Below are positions 8,801-17,408 of a stretch of DNA of 64,000 nucleotides, one piece after another; position 1 is the first letter of the stretch; every line of letters starts with the position of its first letter. The stretch spans positions 372,001 through 436,000 of the forward strand of contig NZ_JAODAB010000002.1 of NCBI RefSeq assembly GCF_025336485.1, given 5' to 3'. A program made the position numbers and the translations under genes. This DNA comes from Pseudomonas citri. GTDB taxonomy: Bacteria; Pseudomonadota; Gammaproteobacteria; Pseudomonadales; Pseudomonadaceae. The notes beneath the pieces are model-generated. The model worked only from the letters and a program-made list of their open reading frames with translations. It searched no databases and was not told the DNA's origin.

Positions 8801-11800
8801 TGGTTGTCGATGTCGTTGGCGACGGTCAGGGTCATGGCGCCCTGGCTTTGCACGGTGCCCTTGCCGTTGGTGAGGCTGGCGGCGTTGATCTGCACGTCGC
8901 CGTTCTGGCTGTAGATCAGGCCGTCGGCGTCGTTCTGCACCGCGCCAGTGGCGGTCAGGGTGAGTTGATCATTGGCCGCGACGGTGCCGCGATTGCGGTT
9001 GTCCAGGCCAGCGGTGAGCAGGGTCAGCAGGCCCTGGCTGGCGATCTGGCCGCCCTGGTTGTCGATCTGCGTGGCGCGCTCGACCCGTAGCGGGCCGACG
9101 CTGGCGAGTTTGCCGTTGGTGTTGGTCAGGGCGCCGAGCAGGTCCAGGGTCACGGCGCCGTTGCCGATCAGTTGGCCGCCGGTGTTGTCCAGGTTGGTGC
9201 CGGTGAAGCTAAAAGCGTTTTGGGCGTTGACGGTGCCACCAGCATTGCCGAGGGTCATGGCGTTGATGACCAGGGCGTTGCCACTGTCGATCAAGCCGCC
9301 CTGGGCATTGTTCAGCAGGCCGCCGCTGACGGTCAGGGTCTGGTCGCCACCGCTGGAGAGAATGCCGCCGCCGTTGTCCAGGCTGGCGGCGCTGACGGTC
9401 AGTTGTTTCTGGCCCACCAGCGCGCCGGCATTGCCGTTGAGCAGCGCCCCGCTGAGGGTGGCGCTGACGCCTTCATCGCGGCTCGACAGGGTGCCGCTGT
9501 TGCGGTTGTCCAGGCTTGCGGCGGTCAGGTCCAGGCCCTTGAAGCCGGACATCAGGCCGCCCTGGTTGCTGACGTCGCGGGCACCCACGGTCAGCACGCC
9601 GTTGCTGATGAGTTGACCGGCGCTGTTGTCCAGGTCGCGGGCGCTCAGGTTCAGGCTCTGGCTGCTGGAGATTTCGCCGTGTTGGTTGTTCAGGTCCCGC
9701 AGGTGCTTGAGGCTGATCAGGCCGGTGGTGGTGATCAGGCCGGCGTTGTTGTTCAGGTCACCGGTGGCGGCACCGAAATCGATGGCGATGGCGCTGCCCA
9801 GCAGCGAGCCTTGTTGGTTATTCAGGCCGCTGGTGTTGATGCTCAAGGCTTCGGTGGCGCTGATCAGCCCGTCGCCCTGGTTGTTCAGTGGGCCCGTGAG
9901 TTTCAGATCAAGGTTGGCGCGGCTGGTCAGGGTGCCGCCGCTGTTGTCCAGGCTCGCGGCTTCGACGTCCAGCGCAGCGGCGGCGATCAGGCCCTTGAGG
10001 TTGCTCAGGGCATTGTCGATGCGCAGGGTCAGGGCCTGGTTGCTCAGCAGTTTGCCGTTGTCGTTGTCCAGGCTTTGCGCGGCCAGGGTGAACGCCTGGG
10101 CGCTGGAGATTTCGCCGCCGGCGTTGTTGACGCCCTTGAGGTTCTTGAGCACCAGCAGCGGTGCGTTGATCAGGCCGTTCTGGTTGTTGAGCTGGCCCTG
10201 GTTGAGGTCCAGGGTCAGGGCGGTGTTGCTGAAGAGTTGGCCGCCTTGCTGATCCAAGTCGGTGACGCTGGCGGTCAGGATCCCGTTGCTGGCGATGCGG
10301 CCGCCGTCCTGGTTGGTGAGTTTCTGCGTGGTCAGGTCGAGGCTGGTGCCGCCGCTCAGGTTGCCGGCCTGGCTGTTGTCGAACGCGCCGGTCTCGACGA
10401 GTACCGCCTGCTTGCCGCTGATGGTGCCGTTATTGCGGTTGTCGAGGCTGGCGCTTTTGACGGTGAGGCCGGCGTCGGTGACGATTTCGCCGCCCTGGTT
10501 GAGCAAGGCTTCGCCGAGGTTGAGACCCAGTGCGCCGGCACTGGAGACGCTGCCCAGGGTGTTGGTCAGGTTGGCTGCTGTTACCGTCAGCGTGCCTTCG
10601 CTGCTGATCAGGCCGGCGACGTTGGTCAAGGCGTTGTCGAGGCGGACATCCAGGCCTTGATGGGCGACGAGACTGCCGCCGCTGTTGTCCAGGCTTTTCC
10701 CGATGACCGTGGTGGTGCCGGTGCTGAACAGCAGGCCCTGGGTCTGGTTGACGATTTCCGTAACGTTCAGGCCCAGGTCGGTACCGGCCAGGACCTTGCC
10801 GTTGTCGCTGTTGTCCAGCCGAGCAGCCTGTACATCGACCACACCTTTGGCGCCGACACTGCCTTGCCGGTTATCGAACAGACCGCCAATACGCGCGGTC
10901 AGGCCACCATCACTGACCAAACTGCCTTCGAGCGTGTTGTCCAGACTCGCGGCCGTGACCGTCAACATCGCGCCGGAACCCAACACGCCGTTCTGGTTGT
11001 TCAGCGCCCCGATCAAACCGATGTTCAGCGCCACGTCGCCAGTGAGCTGGCCATCGCTGTTGTCCAGTGTGGTGCCGGTGACCTGGGTGGTTGCGGCGCT
11101 GGAGATTTCGCCGTTGTGGTTATTCAACTGCCCGACTGTGGCGGTGAGGTTGCCAGTGCTGCTGACCACGCCTTGGGTGTTGAGCAGTGTGTCGGCGGTC
11201 ACGGCCAGCGTTTTGTCGCTCAGTACCCGGCCCGTGTTCTGGTTATCCAGGGTCCCGGCTTTGACCGTGGCGGCCTGTCCGGCGCTCAGGGTCCCGCCCT
11301 GGTTGTTCAGGGTCTGCGCCACGGTGGCGGTGAGGTTGCGGCTGGCGATCACGCTCTTGCCGCTGTTGTTGAGATTCTGCGCGGTGAGGCTGACATCGCC
11401 CGTGGCATTGCGGGTGTTATCGGCATTGACCCCGGCTTCGATGATGCCGCTGTTGGTCAACTGCCCGCCGCTGTTCAAGCTGATCTGGTCGCGCGCGGCG
11501 ATGCTCTGCCGCACATCCAGCGCGCCGCTGGTTTGCACATTGACGCTGGCGCCATAGACCGCGCCTTGCACGTTGGCACTGGCCGCCTTGACGTTGACCG
11601 CGCCGCTGGCCGAGGTGTCGGCCAGGCTCAAATGACCGTTGGCGTCGAGCTGGATATCACCGCCGCTGGCGATCAGTTTGCCGTCCAGCTTCACGCCGAC
11701 ACCGGCCTCGGTGCCCACCAGTTTGATGGCGCCGGCGTACATGCCGCCCAGGGCCGAAGAGTCGATGGCCAGTTGCGGCTTGGCGCTGCCGTCGTCGGCA

Positions 11801-12525
11801 CGGGCGGTGGCGTTGAGGGTGCGGGCGTCGACATCGTTGCGACCGGCGACGAGGGTCAGGTTCCTGGCCTGGATTTCGGCGTTGATCCTGGCGCTGCGGG
11901 TGATGATTTCGAAGCGGTCGACGTTGTTGGCGTTCAGGCCTGCGCCTTCGACGGCGACGCTGCCCTGATCGACTTGGTAGCGAGTCAACTGGCCGTTTTC
12001 CACCACCGGTTTGCCGGTGGTCAGGGTCGCCTGCGGGGTGTTGATGAAACCACAGCCGTTGCAGGTGATGCCGTAGGGGTTGGCGACGATGACATGCGCC
12101 GACTGCCCGGCCACTTCGGTGTAGCCACGCAGTTGGCTGGGGTTGCCGCCGTTGACTTCGTTGAGGATGGTGGTGGCCGCCGTACCCTGGAGGTTCGGGT
12201 TGCCGAGGATGATCCCGCCCAGTTGGGTGGTCTGGGTACGGGAGGTGGCGTTGTTGAGGATGACGCCGTTGCTGCCGACGTTGTAGTCGCTGAACTGGTT
12301 GTGGGACAGGCCGCTGCCATTGGGCTTGGCGATGTTGACGATGGGCACGCCATTGCCCGCCTGACCGAGCGAAGTACCCGAACCGTTGACCGCAATGCCG
12401 TCCGCCTGGGCCCACATCGGTTGCCAGAACATGACGTTGGCCAACAGGAACGCCAGGCCGCGCTTGGGCATGCCGCAGAACAGGTCGCGGTTTTTGTGGG
12501 CAGCAGAAGGTTGGCGGTCGTCCAT
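2869..12525 (-). CDS. CdiA/filamentous haemagglutinin-type TpsA exoprotein with C-terminal toxin
   Basis: An exported adhesin/toxin of about 3218 residues. A signal peptide ends near AQA-DG. A TPS secretion domain follows, with LGNPNLQG and NPYGITCNGCGF. A very long beta-helical region is made of repeats around SLDNxxG, and a DUF637-like stretch lies near residues 2600-2760. The last ~70 residues are an AT-rich tip (GSAIKTLESSGYKKTIS to AVKIRFSGE) of unknown family, probably the toxin. No VENN motif was seen. The ATG at 12525 is preferred over an in-frame TTG at 12546. The gene lies directly after its transporter gene and overlaps the immunity gene. Expected role: surface filament delivering a toxin to neighbouring cells, and possibly adhesion. 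Confidence 0.9.
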   Translation of the reverse strand: MDDRQPSAAHKNRDLFCGMPKRGLAFLLANVMFWQPMWAQADGIAVNGSGTSLGQAGNGVPIVNIAKPNGSGLSHNQFSDYNVGSNGVILNNATSRTQTTQLGGIILGNPNLQGTAATTILNEVNGGNPSQLRGYTEVAGQSAHVIVANPYGITCNGCGFINTPQATLTTGKPVVENGQLTRYQVDQGSVAVEGAGLNANNVDRFEIITRSARINAEIQARNLTLVAGRNDVDARTLNATARADDGSAKPQLAIDSSALGGMYAGAIKLVGTEAGVGVKLDGKLIASGGDIQLDANGHLSLADTSASGAVNVKAASANVQGAVYGASVNVQTSGALDVRQSIAARDQISLNSGGQLTNSGIIEAGVNADNTRNATGDVSLTAQNLNNSGKSVIASRNLTATVAQTLNNQGGTLSAGQAATVKAGTLDNQNTGRVLSDKTLAVTADTLLNTQGVVSSTGNLTATVGQLNNHNGEISSAATTQVTGTTLDNSDGQLTGDVALNIGLIGALNNQNGVLGSGAMLTVTAASLDNTLEGSLVSDGGLTARIGGLFDNRQGSVGAKGVVDVQAARLDNSDNGKVLAGTDLGLNVTEIVNQTQGLLFSTGTTTVIGKSLDNSGGSLVAHQGLDVRLDNALTNVAGLISSEGTLTVTAANLTNTLGSVSSAGALGLNLGEALLNQGGEIVTDAGLTVKSASLDNRNNGTISGKQAVLVETGAFDNSQAGNLSGGTSLDLTTQKLTNQDGGRIASNGILTASVTDLDQQGGQLFSNTALTLDLNQGQLNNQNGLINAPLLVLKNLKGVNNAGGEISSAQAFTLAAQSLDNDNGKLLSNQALTLRIDNALSNLKGLIAAAALDVEAASLDNSGGTLTSRANLDLKLTGPLNNQGDGLISATEALSINTSGLNNQQGSLLGSAIAIDFGAATGDLNNNAGLITTTGLISLKHLRDLNNQHGEISSSQSLNLSARDLDNSAGQLISNGVLTVGARDVSNQGGLMSGFKGLDLTAASLDNRNSGTLSSRDEGVSATLSGALLNGNAGALVGQKQLTVSAASLDNGGGILSSGGDQTLTVSGGLLNNAQGGLIDSGNALVINAMTLGNAGGTVNAQNAFSFTGTNLDNTGGQLIGNGAVTLDLLGALTNTNGKLASVGPLRVERATQIDNQGGQIASQGLLTLLTAGLDNRNRGTVAANDQLTLTATGAVQNDADGLIYSQNGDVQINAASLTNGKGTVQSQGAMTLTVANDIDNQSGRLQAKAGDLLVVARHLDNRGGVLASLQGLLTTQLTGVLKNGYDLNNNRQGGITQAQRLNLIALGGLDNYGGRISAQTGDASVTTRNFDNRNGGLYAKGKVSVTANDFDNSGDNDGQIAGSQIDLDLTGALNNRLGIIESDSTLAIKAASLDNQTGQLRALGAGGKTEFQIGGLFDNRNGTLETANTDLSLGVGSLLNTGGSVLHVGSGNFGIATNNVINAGGSFVTRGALTLSADSWTNSSVLQAGTLNINVANFTQTASGQLLATTALVGSGGNWRNDGLIASDGTLSLTLDGTYAGNGRLTSLGNLTVGAAQLNLGNAASIAGGATTNVDIAGQLTNYGQLSSASDMTVSAASVANYGAIAASRDLTVIAPALLNDQAPDGSRGFLFSGRDMKLRTGVFTNHYADVYSLGKLLVTGVEAGSSAQSVLNSSGSIQAGGDINLAAGSVINKRDKFSMEQQVTGGYMTIWCVQHCDGPESPRVRGPVFIYQTVESTVSTDSPMATLVSGHDLTVNSTDFQNQYSLVSASNDLTITSANITNQAALSASGTSGHEVGAGTWITGEYFYQLIDDVAAYNRLHPRTGPFDPVAFEELVSKFDPRLFYGINDPITVQGDGQSVAAAIIQAGGAVKLTASNDISNLVVQKTAATVTDRSANTSVYSATQPSVVLLNRQLSPDLSQQQVNPLSLPGFSLPSGQNGLFRLSGQGGSSPANSDSQSWTLGSASLTTTQRQQGQPIGPIQDLSTVPGVTTGFTLNRVQGLPSTTVAANPHKYLIETNPVLTNLKQFMSSDYLLQNLGYDPDQSAKRLGDGFYEQTLIQQAVVARTGQAFINGLTSNEDQFRYLMNNAIASKNELNLSVGVSLTSEQVAALTHDIVWMENAEVNGEQVLVPVLYLAHANNRLAPNGALIQGSDTTMIAGKNLDNVGTLKATRNLSASAGENLVNSGLMQAGDRLDLLAGGNVINKAGGIISGRDVSATALLGDVVNERTVTSSNIAYGSVQDRKDFADSAARIEAVNDLSLSAGHDINNIGGALKSGRDLLLTAGSNVNLVAAQTVDSLIRDVNRNSSTITQYGAQVSAGRDLSVKAGHDVNVIASQIDAKRDIDMTATENVTISSAADEQHFLYKSKKLTVQEDHVSQVKSEITAGGTVDLNAKKNLTMVSSRITAGDEAYLAAGEKLQLLAAQNSDYSLFDEKKKGSWGSKKTQRDEVTDVKNIGSEITTGGDLTLKSGGDQRYQVAKLDSGKDITLDSGGSITFEAVKDLHKEDHAKSNTSMAWSSMSGKGSTDETLRQTQMIAKGDLVIKAVDGLKIDIKQVDQKTVHQTIQAMVDADPQLAWLAEVEKSGDVDWRQVKEVHDSYKYSHSGMGPAVQMIVAILVVYFTAGAASGLIGGMAGATAGSGTAMAAGTVAGSTVVGGTVATSTVAAGWANVALTAIATGAASNATISFINNGGNLGAVFNDVTSSDALRGYFVSGVTAGLTAGLFDKMTNTTTTVEGALPNAGKVVAEGGLSSLEGIGRFGANQLLQNGTSTLLDRALGGDSQFDNALRSSLANTFAAAGFNLVGDIGEKYDLKEGGLAKVGLHAVMGGLAAEAAGGDFKTGALAAGVNELLVDTLAKQYSEMTKEKRDKLLVMNSQLIGVLAAAAQGGDAKSLQTGSWVAGSATSYNRLLHSSEKKALADEAKALEEKLGKPRSDMSWEDVLLLAANAQVDATEKARLKALVDSFPPGNPEGQRLAQDLLTATQSIQALAAQNTALTWSDGRTIVANGAEVHAFQATTTQFVDSGLFNTASQWSSNTNWANDPEIIPTAWREQFGEDAVTYLREIAGVSSSRDEFDDLVQRVSTVVGGSINDVTWDLDAALALTGAPAVLRALLARRLGAVAGAEVTAIEFLPKATRNSAGQIEANITPGSAIKTLESSGYKKTISQDGSVTVLTNGEKTYRFYPSSTSTGQPSASLTIDGQKRPAVKIRFSGE

Positions 12526-12549
12526 GTTCAGGTCTCGTTGCAGCAAGAA

Positions 12550-14256
12550 TTAGAGGAGTACATCCATCCGGAAATAGATCGGCGCTTCGCGCTCGGTCAG
12601 GGCATCCGGACGCTCCAGGGAATGGGCGAAAGTGACGCTGGCGCTCAGGTGCTCACCACGGGCAAACAACTCCAGCGAGTTGCTCGACATGCGCCCGTGC
12701 TGATTGCCGTTGTAGCGGTCACCGCGAATCACACCCTGGTCATAGCCGAGGCTGGTGCCGTATTCGGCGAACACCGGGCGCAGCCAGGCCAGGGAGATTG
12801 GCCGGCTCCAGCGCAGGTCGTTGCGCCAGTAGCCACCGCTGTCGCCGGACAGCGACTGGTCCTTGTAGCCACGCACCGACGATTGCCCGCCCAGGCTCAT
12901 GCGTTGCGGGCTGAACAGCACGTCTTCGCTGCGCTGGCCGGTCATCAGGCTGCTGAAACTGAAGGATTCGCCCCACAGCTGGAACGGTTGCAGGTAGCTG
13001 AGGGTGGCGGTGTATTTGCGGTAGCGGGCGTCGGCCTGGCCGGGCTTCGGATCGTTGTCGCCCTGGGCATCGAAGGCGCCGATGCCTTGCTGCACTCCCC
13101 CGTCCAGGTTGACGAAGGCACTGCCGACACGGCGGCCATGGTTGATGCCGAACTGGGTTTCGCTGAGGCGGTTACTGCTGGTTGCCAGCTTGCTGTCTTC
13201 GATGAAATTGTTGGTGCGCAGGTACGAAAGACCCGTGTTGAGGGAGGTCTTGCTCAGGGCATCGCGATGGATCACCCGCTCAACGCGCAGCTGATGGTTC
13301 TGGCTGTCGCCGGTCTGCTTGAAATTGAATCCGTTGGCGGCAATCTGCGAGCGGTATTCGCTCTGGCTGTAGGTGTAGCTGACGTTCCACCAGCCAAACG
13401 GCAGGTTGTAATAGAGCATGGCGTTTCGAGAGGTGTGCTGGTGGTCGGTCATCGCGTCATGACCGCCGCGCAACATCAACTGATCGGCCAGGCCCAGCGG
13501 ACTGTCCCATTCAAAACTGCTACCCCACTGCTGCTCGCCCGTGCTGCGCTGACCGTCGTTGCTGCGCGACAGCCCGGCACGCCAGGGCTTTTTCGGTTCG
13601 TTGGTAACACGCACTTCGCTGCCGCCGACATTCTGGCCGGGGGTCAGCTCCATCTTGGCCTGGTTCGACGGCAGGCGATTGAGCTGGTCGACCATCTGCT
13701 CGATCTCTCGCAGGTTGACCAAATCACCGGCCTCACCCGGAAATGCCATGACCAGCTCACGGTCGGAGAGTTTGCTGTTCTCGGCGCCCTTCAGGCCTTC
13801 GAGCCGGCCCTCGACCACCAGCACTTGCAGATGGCCGCTGGACAGGTCCTGTTGCGGCAGATAGGCGCGGCTGGTGACCAGGCCCTTTTCGATATAGTGG
13901 TCGGTGATGACCTTGAGCAACTCGTTGAGCTGCGGCACGCCCAGGCACTGGCCGATGTAAGGTTTGAGCAACGCCTCGCGTTCGCCGACGGAAAGACTGT
14001 CGGCGCCTTTGAGTTCGATGGTCTTGATCGGGAAGCAACGGCTATCGGCCGGTGCGGTCGGCGGGGTCGGCTTGGCCTCCTGGCCGGGCAGGTCCTTGAG
14101 TTCTTCCAGCCGCCTGCGCTGCTCTTCGAGCAAGCGGTTCTGGCGCTCGCGGATGAGATCCGTGTCACCGGGCGTGGGGGCTGCGTGAGCAAGCGTCAGC
14201 GGAGAAAGGCACAGCAAAGCCACGCACAACCTCGCCCAGAGGGCGGGTGAGGACAT
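12550..14256 (-). CDS. TpsB outer-membrane transporter (FhaC/ShlB/CdiB family)
   Basis: A 568-residue Omp85-superfamily protein that moves the adjacent TpsA exoprotein across the outer membrane. It has a signal peptide (about 1-25, ending AHA), a charged periplasmic helix rich in Arg/Glu (about 30-55), and POTRA domains starting near CFPIKTIELKGADSL. A 16-strand type barrel follows, with the conserved VRGY motif at 461-464 on the internal loop. The protein ends RMDVLL, a barrel-like C-terminus. It is the first gene of the cdiB-cdiA-cdiI operon; its stop is 25 bases from the preferred cdiA start. The length matches the family (about 550-590). Confidence 0.93.
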   Translation of the reverse strand: MSSPALWARLCVALLCLSPLTLAHAAPTPGDTDLIRERQNRLLEEQRRRLEELKDLPGQEAKPTPPTAPADSRCFPIKTIELKGADSLSVGEREALLKPYIGQCLGVPQLNELLKVITDHYIEKGLVTSRAYLPQQDLSSGHLQVLVVEGRLEGLKGAENSKLSDRELVMAFPGEAGDLVNLREIEQMVDQLNRLPSNQAKMELTPGQNVGGSEVRVTNEPKKPWRAGLSRSNDGQRSTGEQQWGSSFEWDSPLGLADQLMLRGGHDAMTDHQHTSRNAMLYYNLPFGWWNVSYTYSQSEYRSQIAANGFNFKQTGDSQNHQLRVERVIHRDALSKTSLNTGLSYLRTNNFIEDSKLATSSNRLSETQFGINHGRRVGSAFVNLDGGVQQGIGAFDAQGDNDPKPGQADARYRKYTATLSYLQPFQLWGESFSFSSLMTGQRSEDVLFSPQRMSLGGQSSVRGYKDQSLSGDSGGYWRNDLRWSRPISLAWLRPVFAEYGTSLGYDQGVIRGDRYNGNQHGRMSSNSLELFARGEHLSASVTFAHSLERPDALTEREAPIYFRMDVLL

Positions 14257-14648
14257 GTTCGATCCCTCGAGCGGAGTGATATCAAAATAGCGGCGCGATG
14301 TTAGATGGCCATCATTTTGACGTCAATTAAATAGTCGGGCTTCAAGGCTATCGACGGGACCGTCGGTCTGAAATCAGGCGTCTTCCGCAGTTGCAGGCCA
14401 TGGACCTGGAGACGGCGAGCAAGGATGTGCCGGACAAGTGCCAGTTGATCAATGAGCGTCTGCAAGAGTTGAAGGAGGCGCAGAAGAAGGTGGGGTGACT
14501 GCTGACGCTGGGGGCGAAACGCCCCCCGCAAAAATCTGAGTTTCAACTTTGGATTGTGGAAACCGCCATCATTGGGGCCGCTGCGCCCGAGGCGTCGGAC
14601 CGCCCCAGCGGAAGTAATCTCCCTCGCCAGGGGGGCTATGTTTGCCTG
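14257..14648. other. 392 bp intergenic stretch with a possible coding remnant
   Basis: No complete gene is supported here. On the plus strand, 14400-14498 reads 32 codons from ATG (MDLETASKDVPDKCQLINER and on to EAQKKVG). It has a normal amphipathic composition, and the same open frame extends upstream to 14331 without a start, so it may be the C-terminal remnant of a lost small gene. A GC hairpin (GGGGGCG, AAA, CGCCCCC) at about 14512-14528 follows it, without a convincing T-run. The region also serves as the upstream region of the cdiBA operon. Confidence 0.35.
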
Positions 14649-17141
14649 CTACTTGCCCGCCTTCTCAATGGCGTCCTTATTCTGAGGACCGAAAGAATAT
14701 TTCTGGGCCCTTTCCTTCATCGTGCGCGGATCCGGCAAACCTACGGTCTCCGGGTTCGCAAAACCGGTTTTGCCATTACCGAGCATGGGATTGATAGCAT
14801 CGAACAGAAAACTGAAACCTTGTTTAAGCGAGCTCTGGGCAATGCCGTGACACCCCATGCAACCGCCCATGGTCAGGTTTTGAGTGCTGTGGTCATAATC
14901 CGGCACCTTGATGTTCACCTGGTCGCGCGCGTTGGTCAGGGTATTGTCACTCCGAATCGGGAATACATTGCTCCCCCGAAACAGCTGTATCCCCGGCTGG
15001 CTGCTTTCGACCATGATATTGGCCAGGTAGTAATCCGGATCGGTTTGAGTGCTCGACGGAATAGCCTGCACGCCTTTAAGTCGATAATGCTTCCAGACCG
15101 AATTGTTGAATTCACTGCTGCCGTCCATGAGCTGTTTGACCTGGTTGTTCACCGCTTCAACTTCGGAATAAACGGTCAGCGGTTGCACCACACGGATCGG
15201 GCCGGCCTGTCCCTCGGGAATCCCGTTACTGTTGGAGTAGACGGGCGGACTCAGACTCGCATTAGCGACGGGCCCTGCCTTCGGCAAAGGCACCGTATAG
15301 GTTTTGTTGCCGTCAGAGAAAGTCGCGGTCGGGGGATTTTTTGTAGTATCGAGACCGGGGTAGGCAATCTCGTTGTAGTTGGCGATGTAGTAAAGGCCGG
15401 TCGGCGACTTGCCATCGGACAAGGTCAGGGCATCCTCGTGCTCGAACGTGGCGAATATGAAAGTCGGGTAGTTGGGCGTCTTGTGGATGATATGCAGGGC
15501 GACCAGCGCGTAGTCTTCATTGTGCGCCACCGGCGCATCGTCCTTGCCCTGATAGGTCACCACCGTCGCCGTATGGTAGCGCCCGCGATTCTGCACCGGA
15601 ATGTCTGCCAGCTTACGCCATGCCGCCTTGACCTCCACCGCGCCATCGGGCAGCACAACATGATCCGGATAACTGCTCAGGGTTCTCGCGTATTCGTAGA
15701 CGACGGGGTTGGCCTTGGCCTCAAACAGGATCTGGCTGTCCTGCGAAGGCGCATAGTCGTTTCCGGTCTTGGCCACATTTGGCGGGTTGACCGGGAAAAA
15801 TATTGCGTTCTGCCCTATCTGGGTCGCCTCGTCCAGATTGTTGTAATGGGTATAGGTGGCGCCTGCCGCCAGAGGTGCACCGTTGGGGAAGTTGATGTAG
15901 CTGTATTGCGGGTCGGAACCGAACGGACGGATAGGACCGCCTGCGGAGTTTTTTTGCTCTTTTGCCCCCGGAAACATCTCGGTACGGTGAGCAAAGGTTT
16001 GCCACAACAAGGGATTGGGAGATTGTGAGACCTTGCCCGAATCGGCAAAGCTGCTGCCGGGATTGCCGACGCCACGGTTAGCCGGCAACGGGGTCTTGGC
16101 CGTATTGTTCAGGGCGAAAAAGCTCCGCCAGGCGAAGGTTGCATAGTCGGTATGGCTGAGACCCGTTGCCAGGTCCGCAGGCAGCTGCGGGTTGTCCGCA
16201 GTCAGATCGCTTGTGGTAATGGCATAGGAAACGCCCAATCCCGGCGCGCTCGTCAAGGCCCCGAACGACTTGGAAAAATAAGGGCTCCAGTTGACCCCGT
16301 CGGTTGAAGCAAACGTATTGGCGCCACTGCTGATAAAAATGCGCTGTCCGATCATTGTGGCACGGCTCAGGAGAAGCTCATTCGCTATACCCGACAGCGT
16401 TTGCTCATCGCCCCAATGACTACCGCGGTCGTAAGCGCGCACGGCTAAATGGCCGAGATCATAGGAGTAGTAAAGCAACAGCTCGCCGTTATAAGCCACC
16501 GGCACGATGCTCAGGACCCTGTAAGCGTTTGCCTTGAACCCGAAAGTTGGCTGGCTCCACTGTAGCCCATCGTCCGAGGTCACATAGTAGACAGTGTTAT
16601 CGTCCTCCTCGCAGTAGAAGACAAACAGTTTCCCGTTGTACACCACAGGACTGTTATAGGCGGCATCATCGGAGGCCGTGACAGGGTTAACGTTGGACCA
16701 GCTCACGCCATCTTCGGAACTGATGCTGTTTATTTGAGCCTGGTCGGTAAAAGTCAGTACCAGCTTTTGCTTGAACACCGTTGCTGAAACATTACCCAGG
16801 ATATTGGCGACGGGGATCGACTGTGGAGAAGACCAATTATTTCCCTCCACCGAAGTGGAAAAATAGATATGAGCGGAATCACTGTCACTGATCCAGAACA
16901 TATAAAGCTTGCCTTTGAACGATTGCACCACGGGTGTAAACAACCCAACCGAAGTGGCTGGCACGCTGCTGGTTGCAGACGGTGCTCCATTGATGGCATC
17001 AGGACTGTCGAATACATCCACTTCGATCCCCACACCTTGTTGAGGAGTGGCAATGATCACACTTTCCGCATAAGTCGATGAGACCGCGAACACACTGCAC
17101 AGGCACAACATCAGGCGACTGAATACCGCTCTAAGGGTCAT
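14649..17141 (-). CDS. Secreted beta-propeller protein with a C-terminal haem-c motif
   Basis: An 830-residue exported protein with a signal peptide (to about residue 25, VSSTYA-ES). The N-terminal ~300 residues carry repeated Asp-box/BNR-like motifs of sialidase-type propellers: SEDGVSWS, SDDGLQWSQ, STDGVNWS and the variant VEGNNWSS. The middle (from DYATFAWRSFFALN) resembles a widespread uncharacterised bacterial family found with cytochrome c motifs. Near the C-terminus, GGCMGCHG gives one CxxCH at about 761-765. I prefer the ATG at 17141: AAGGA abuts the ATG at 17150 but is well spaced from 17141. It looks monocistronic. Substrate and role are unknown; extracytoplasmic redox or sugar-polymer recognition is a guess. 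Confidence 0.75.
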   Translation of the reverse strand: MTLRAVFSRLMLCLCSVFAVSSTYAESVIIATPQQGVGIEVDVFDSPDAINGAPSATSSVPATSVGLFTPVVQSFKGKLYMFWISDSDSAHIYFSTSVEGNNWSSPQSIPVANILGNVSATVFKQKLVLTFTDQAQINSISSEDGVSWSNVNPVTASDDAAYNSPVVYNGKLFVFYCEEDDNTVYYVTSDDGLQWSQPTFGFKANAYRVLSIVPVAYNGELLLYYSYDLGHLAVRAYDRGSHWGDEQTLSGIANELLLSRATMIGQRIFISSGANTFASTDGVNWSPYFSKSFGALTSAPGLGVSYAITTSDLTADNPQLPADLATGLSHTDYATFAWRSFFALNNTAKTPLPANRGVGNPGSSFADSGKVSQSPNPLLWQTFAHRTEMFPGAKEQKNSAGGPIRPFGSDPQYSYINFPNGAPLAAGATYTHYNNLDEATQIGQNAIFFPVNPPNVAKTGNDYAPSQDSQILFEAKANPVVYEYARTLSSYPDHVVLPDGAVEVKAAWRKLADIPVQNRGRYHTATVVTYQGKDDAPVAHNEDYALVALHIIHKTPNYPTFIFATFEHEDALTLSDGKSPTGLYYIANYNEIAYPGLDTTKNPPTATFSDGNKTYTVPLPKAGPVANASLSPPVYSNSNGIPEGQAGPIRVVQPLTVYSEVEAVNNQVKQLMDGSSEFNNSVWKHYRLKGVQAIPSSTQTDPDYYLANIMVESSQPGIQLFRGSNVFPIRSDNTLTNARDQVNIKVPDYDHSTQNLTMGGCMGCHGIAQSSLKQGFSFLFDAINPMLGNGKTGFANPETVGLPDPRTMKERAQKYSFGPQNKDAIEKAGK

Positions 17142-17309
17142 GGCGTTCATTCCTTTGAATAATCCTTTGCCAAGGAGCGACCCAGCATTGCAGGCGCAAC
17201 GCTACCGGTCGTTTTTCCATGGTAGACGACTGTTTGATATCAGCCAGGATCATTCTGGGCCCCTGGACTTGGAGACAGTTGGCTGTTACCAGGTCATGCA
17301 CGCCAGCTT

Positions 17310-17340
17310 CTGTGGCGAGGGATTTATCCCCTCGCCACAG
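17310..17340. repeat. Palindromic REP-like hairpin
   Basis: CTGTGGCGAGGG and its reverse complement CCCTCGCCACAG enclose a seven-base loop. It lies in the 267-bp gap between the propeller gene and the helicase, downstream of the minus-strand helicase, where it could also stabilise or end the transcript. Its core differs from the CTGTGGGAGCAAGC repeats elsewhere in the window, so it is a distinct repeat subtype. Confidence 0.8.
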
Positions 17341-17408
17341 GTTCATCGTTTTTCTTAAGTGAACAGCATTAGACTCAAGGTCCGGTTTCTTCAAGTCCTA
17401 ACGCGCAA

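Noticed and set aside
12526..12546. TTG start for the CdiA exoprotein
   Set aside because: It lacks a ribosome-binding site; the in-frame ATG at 12525 gives a normal extended signal peptide.
9172..14250. Very long plus-strand ORF (1692 codons) antisense to cdiA and cdiB
   Set aside because: It mirrors the repetitive GC-rich minus-strand genes. Its composition is low-complexity Val/Gln/Ala-rich, it has no domains, and it runs across two real genes.
14512..14528. GC hairpin as an intrinsic terminator
   Set aside because: The stem is good, but neither strand has a T-run directly after it.
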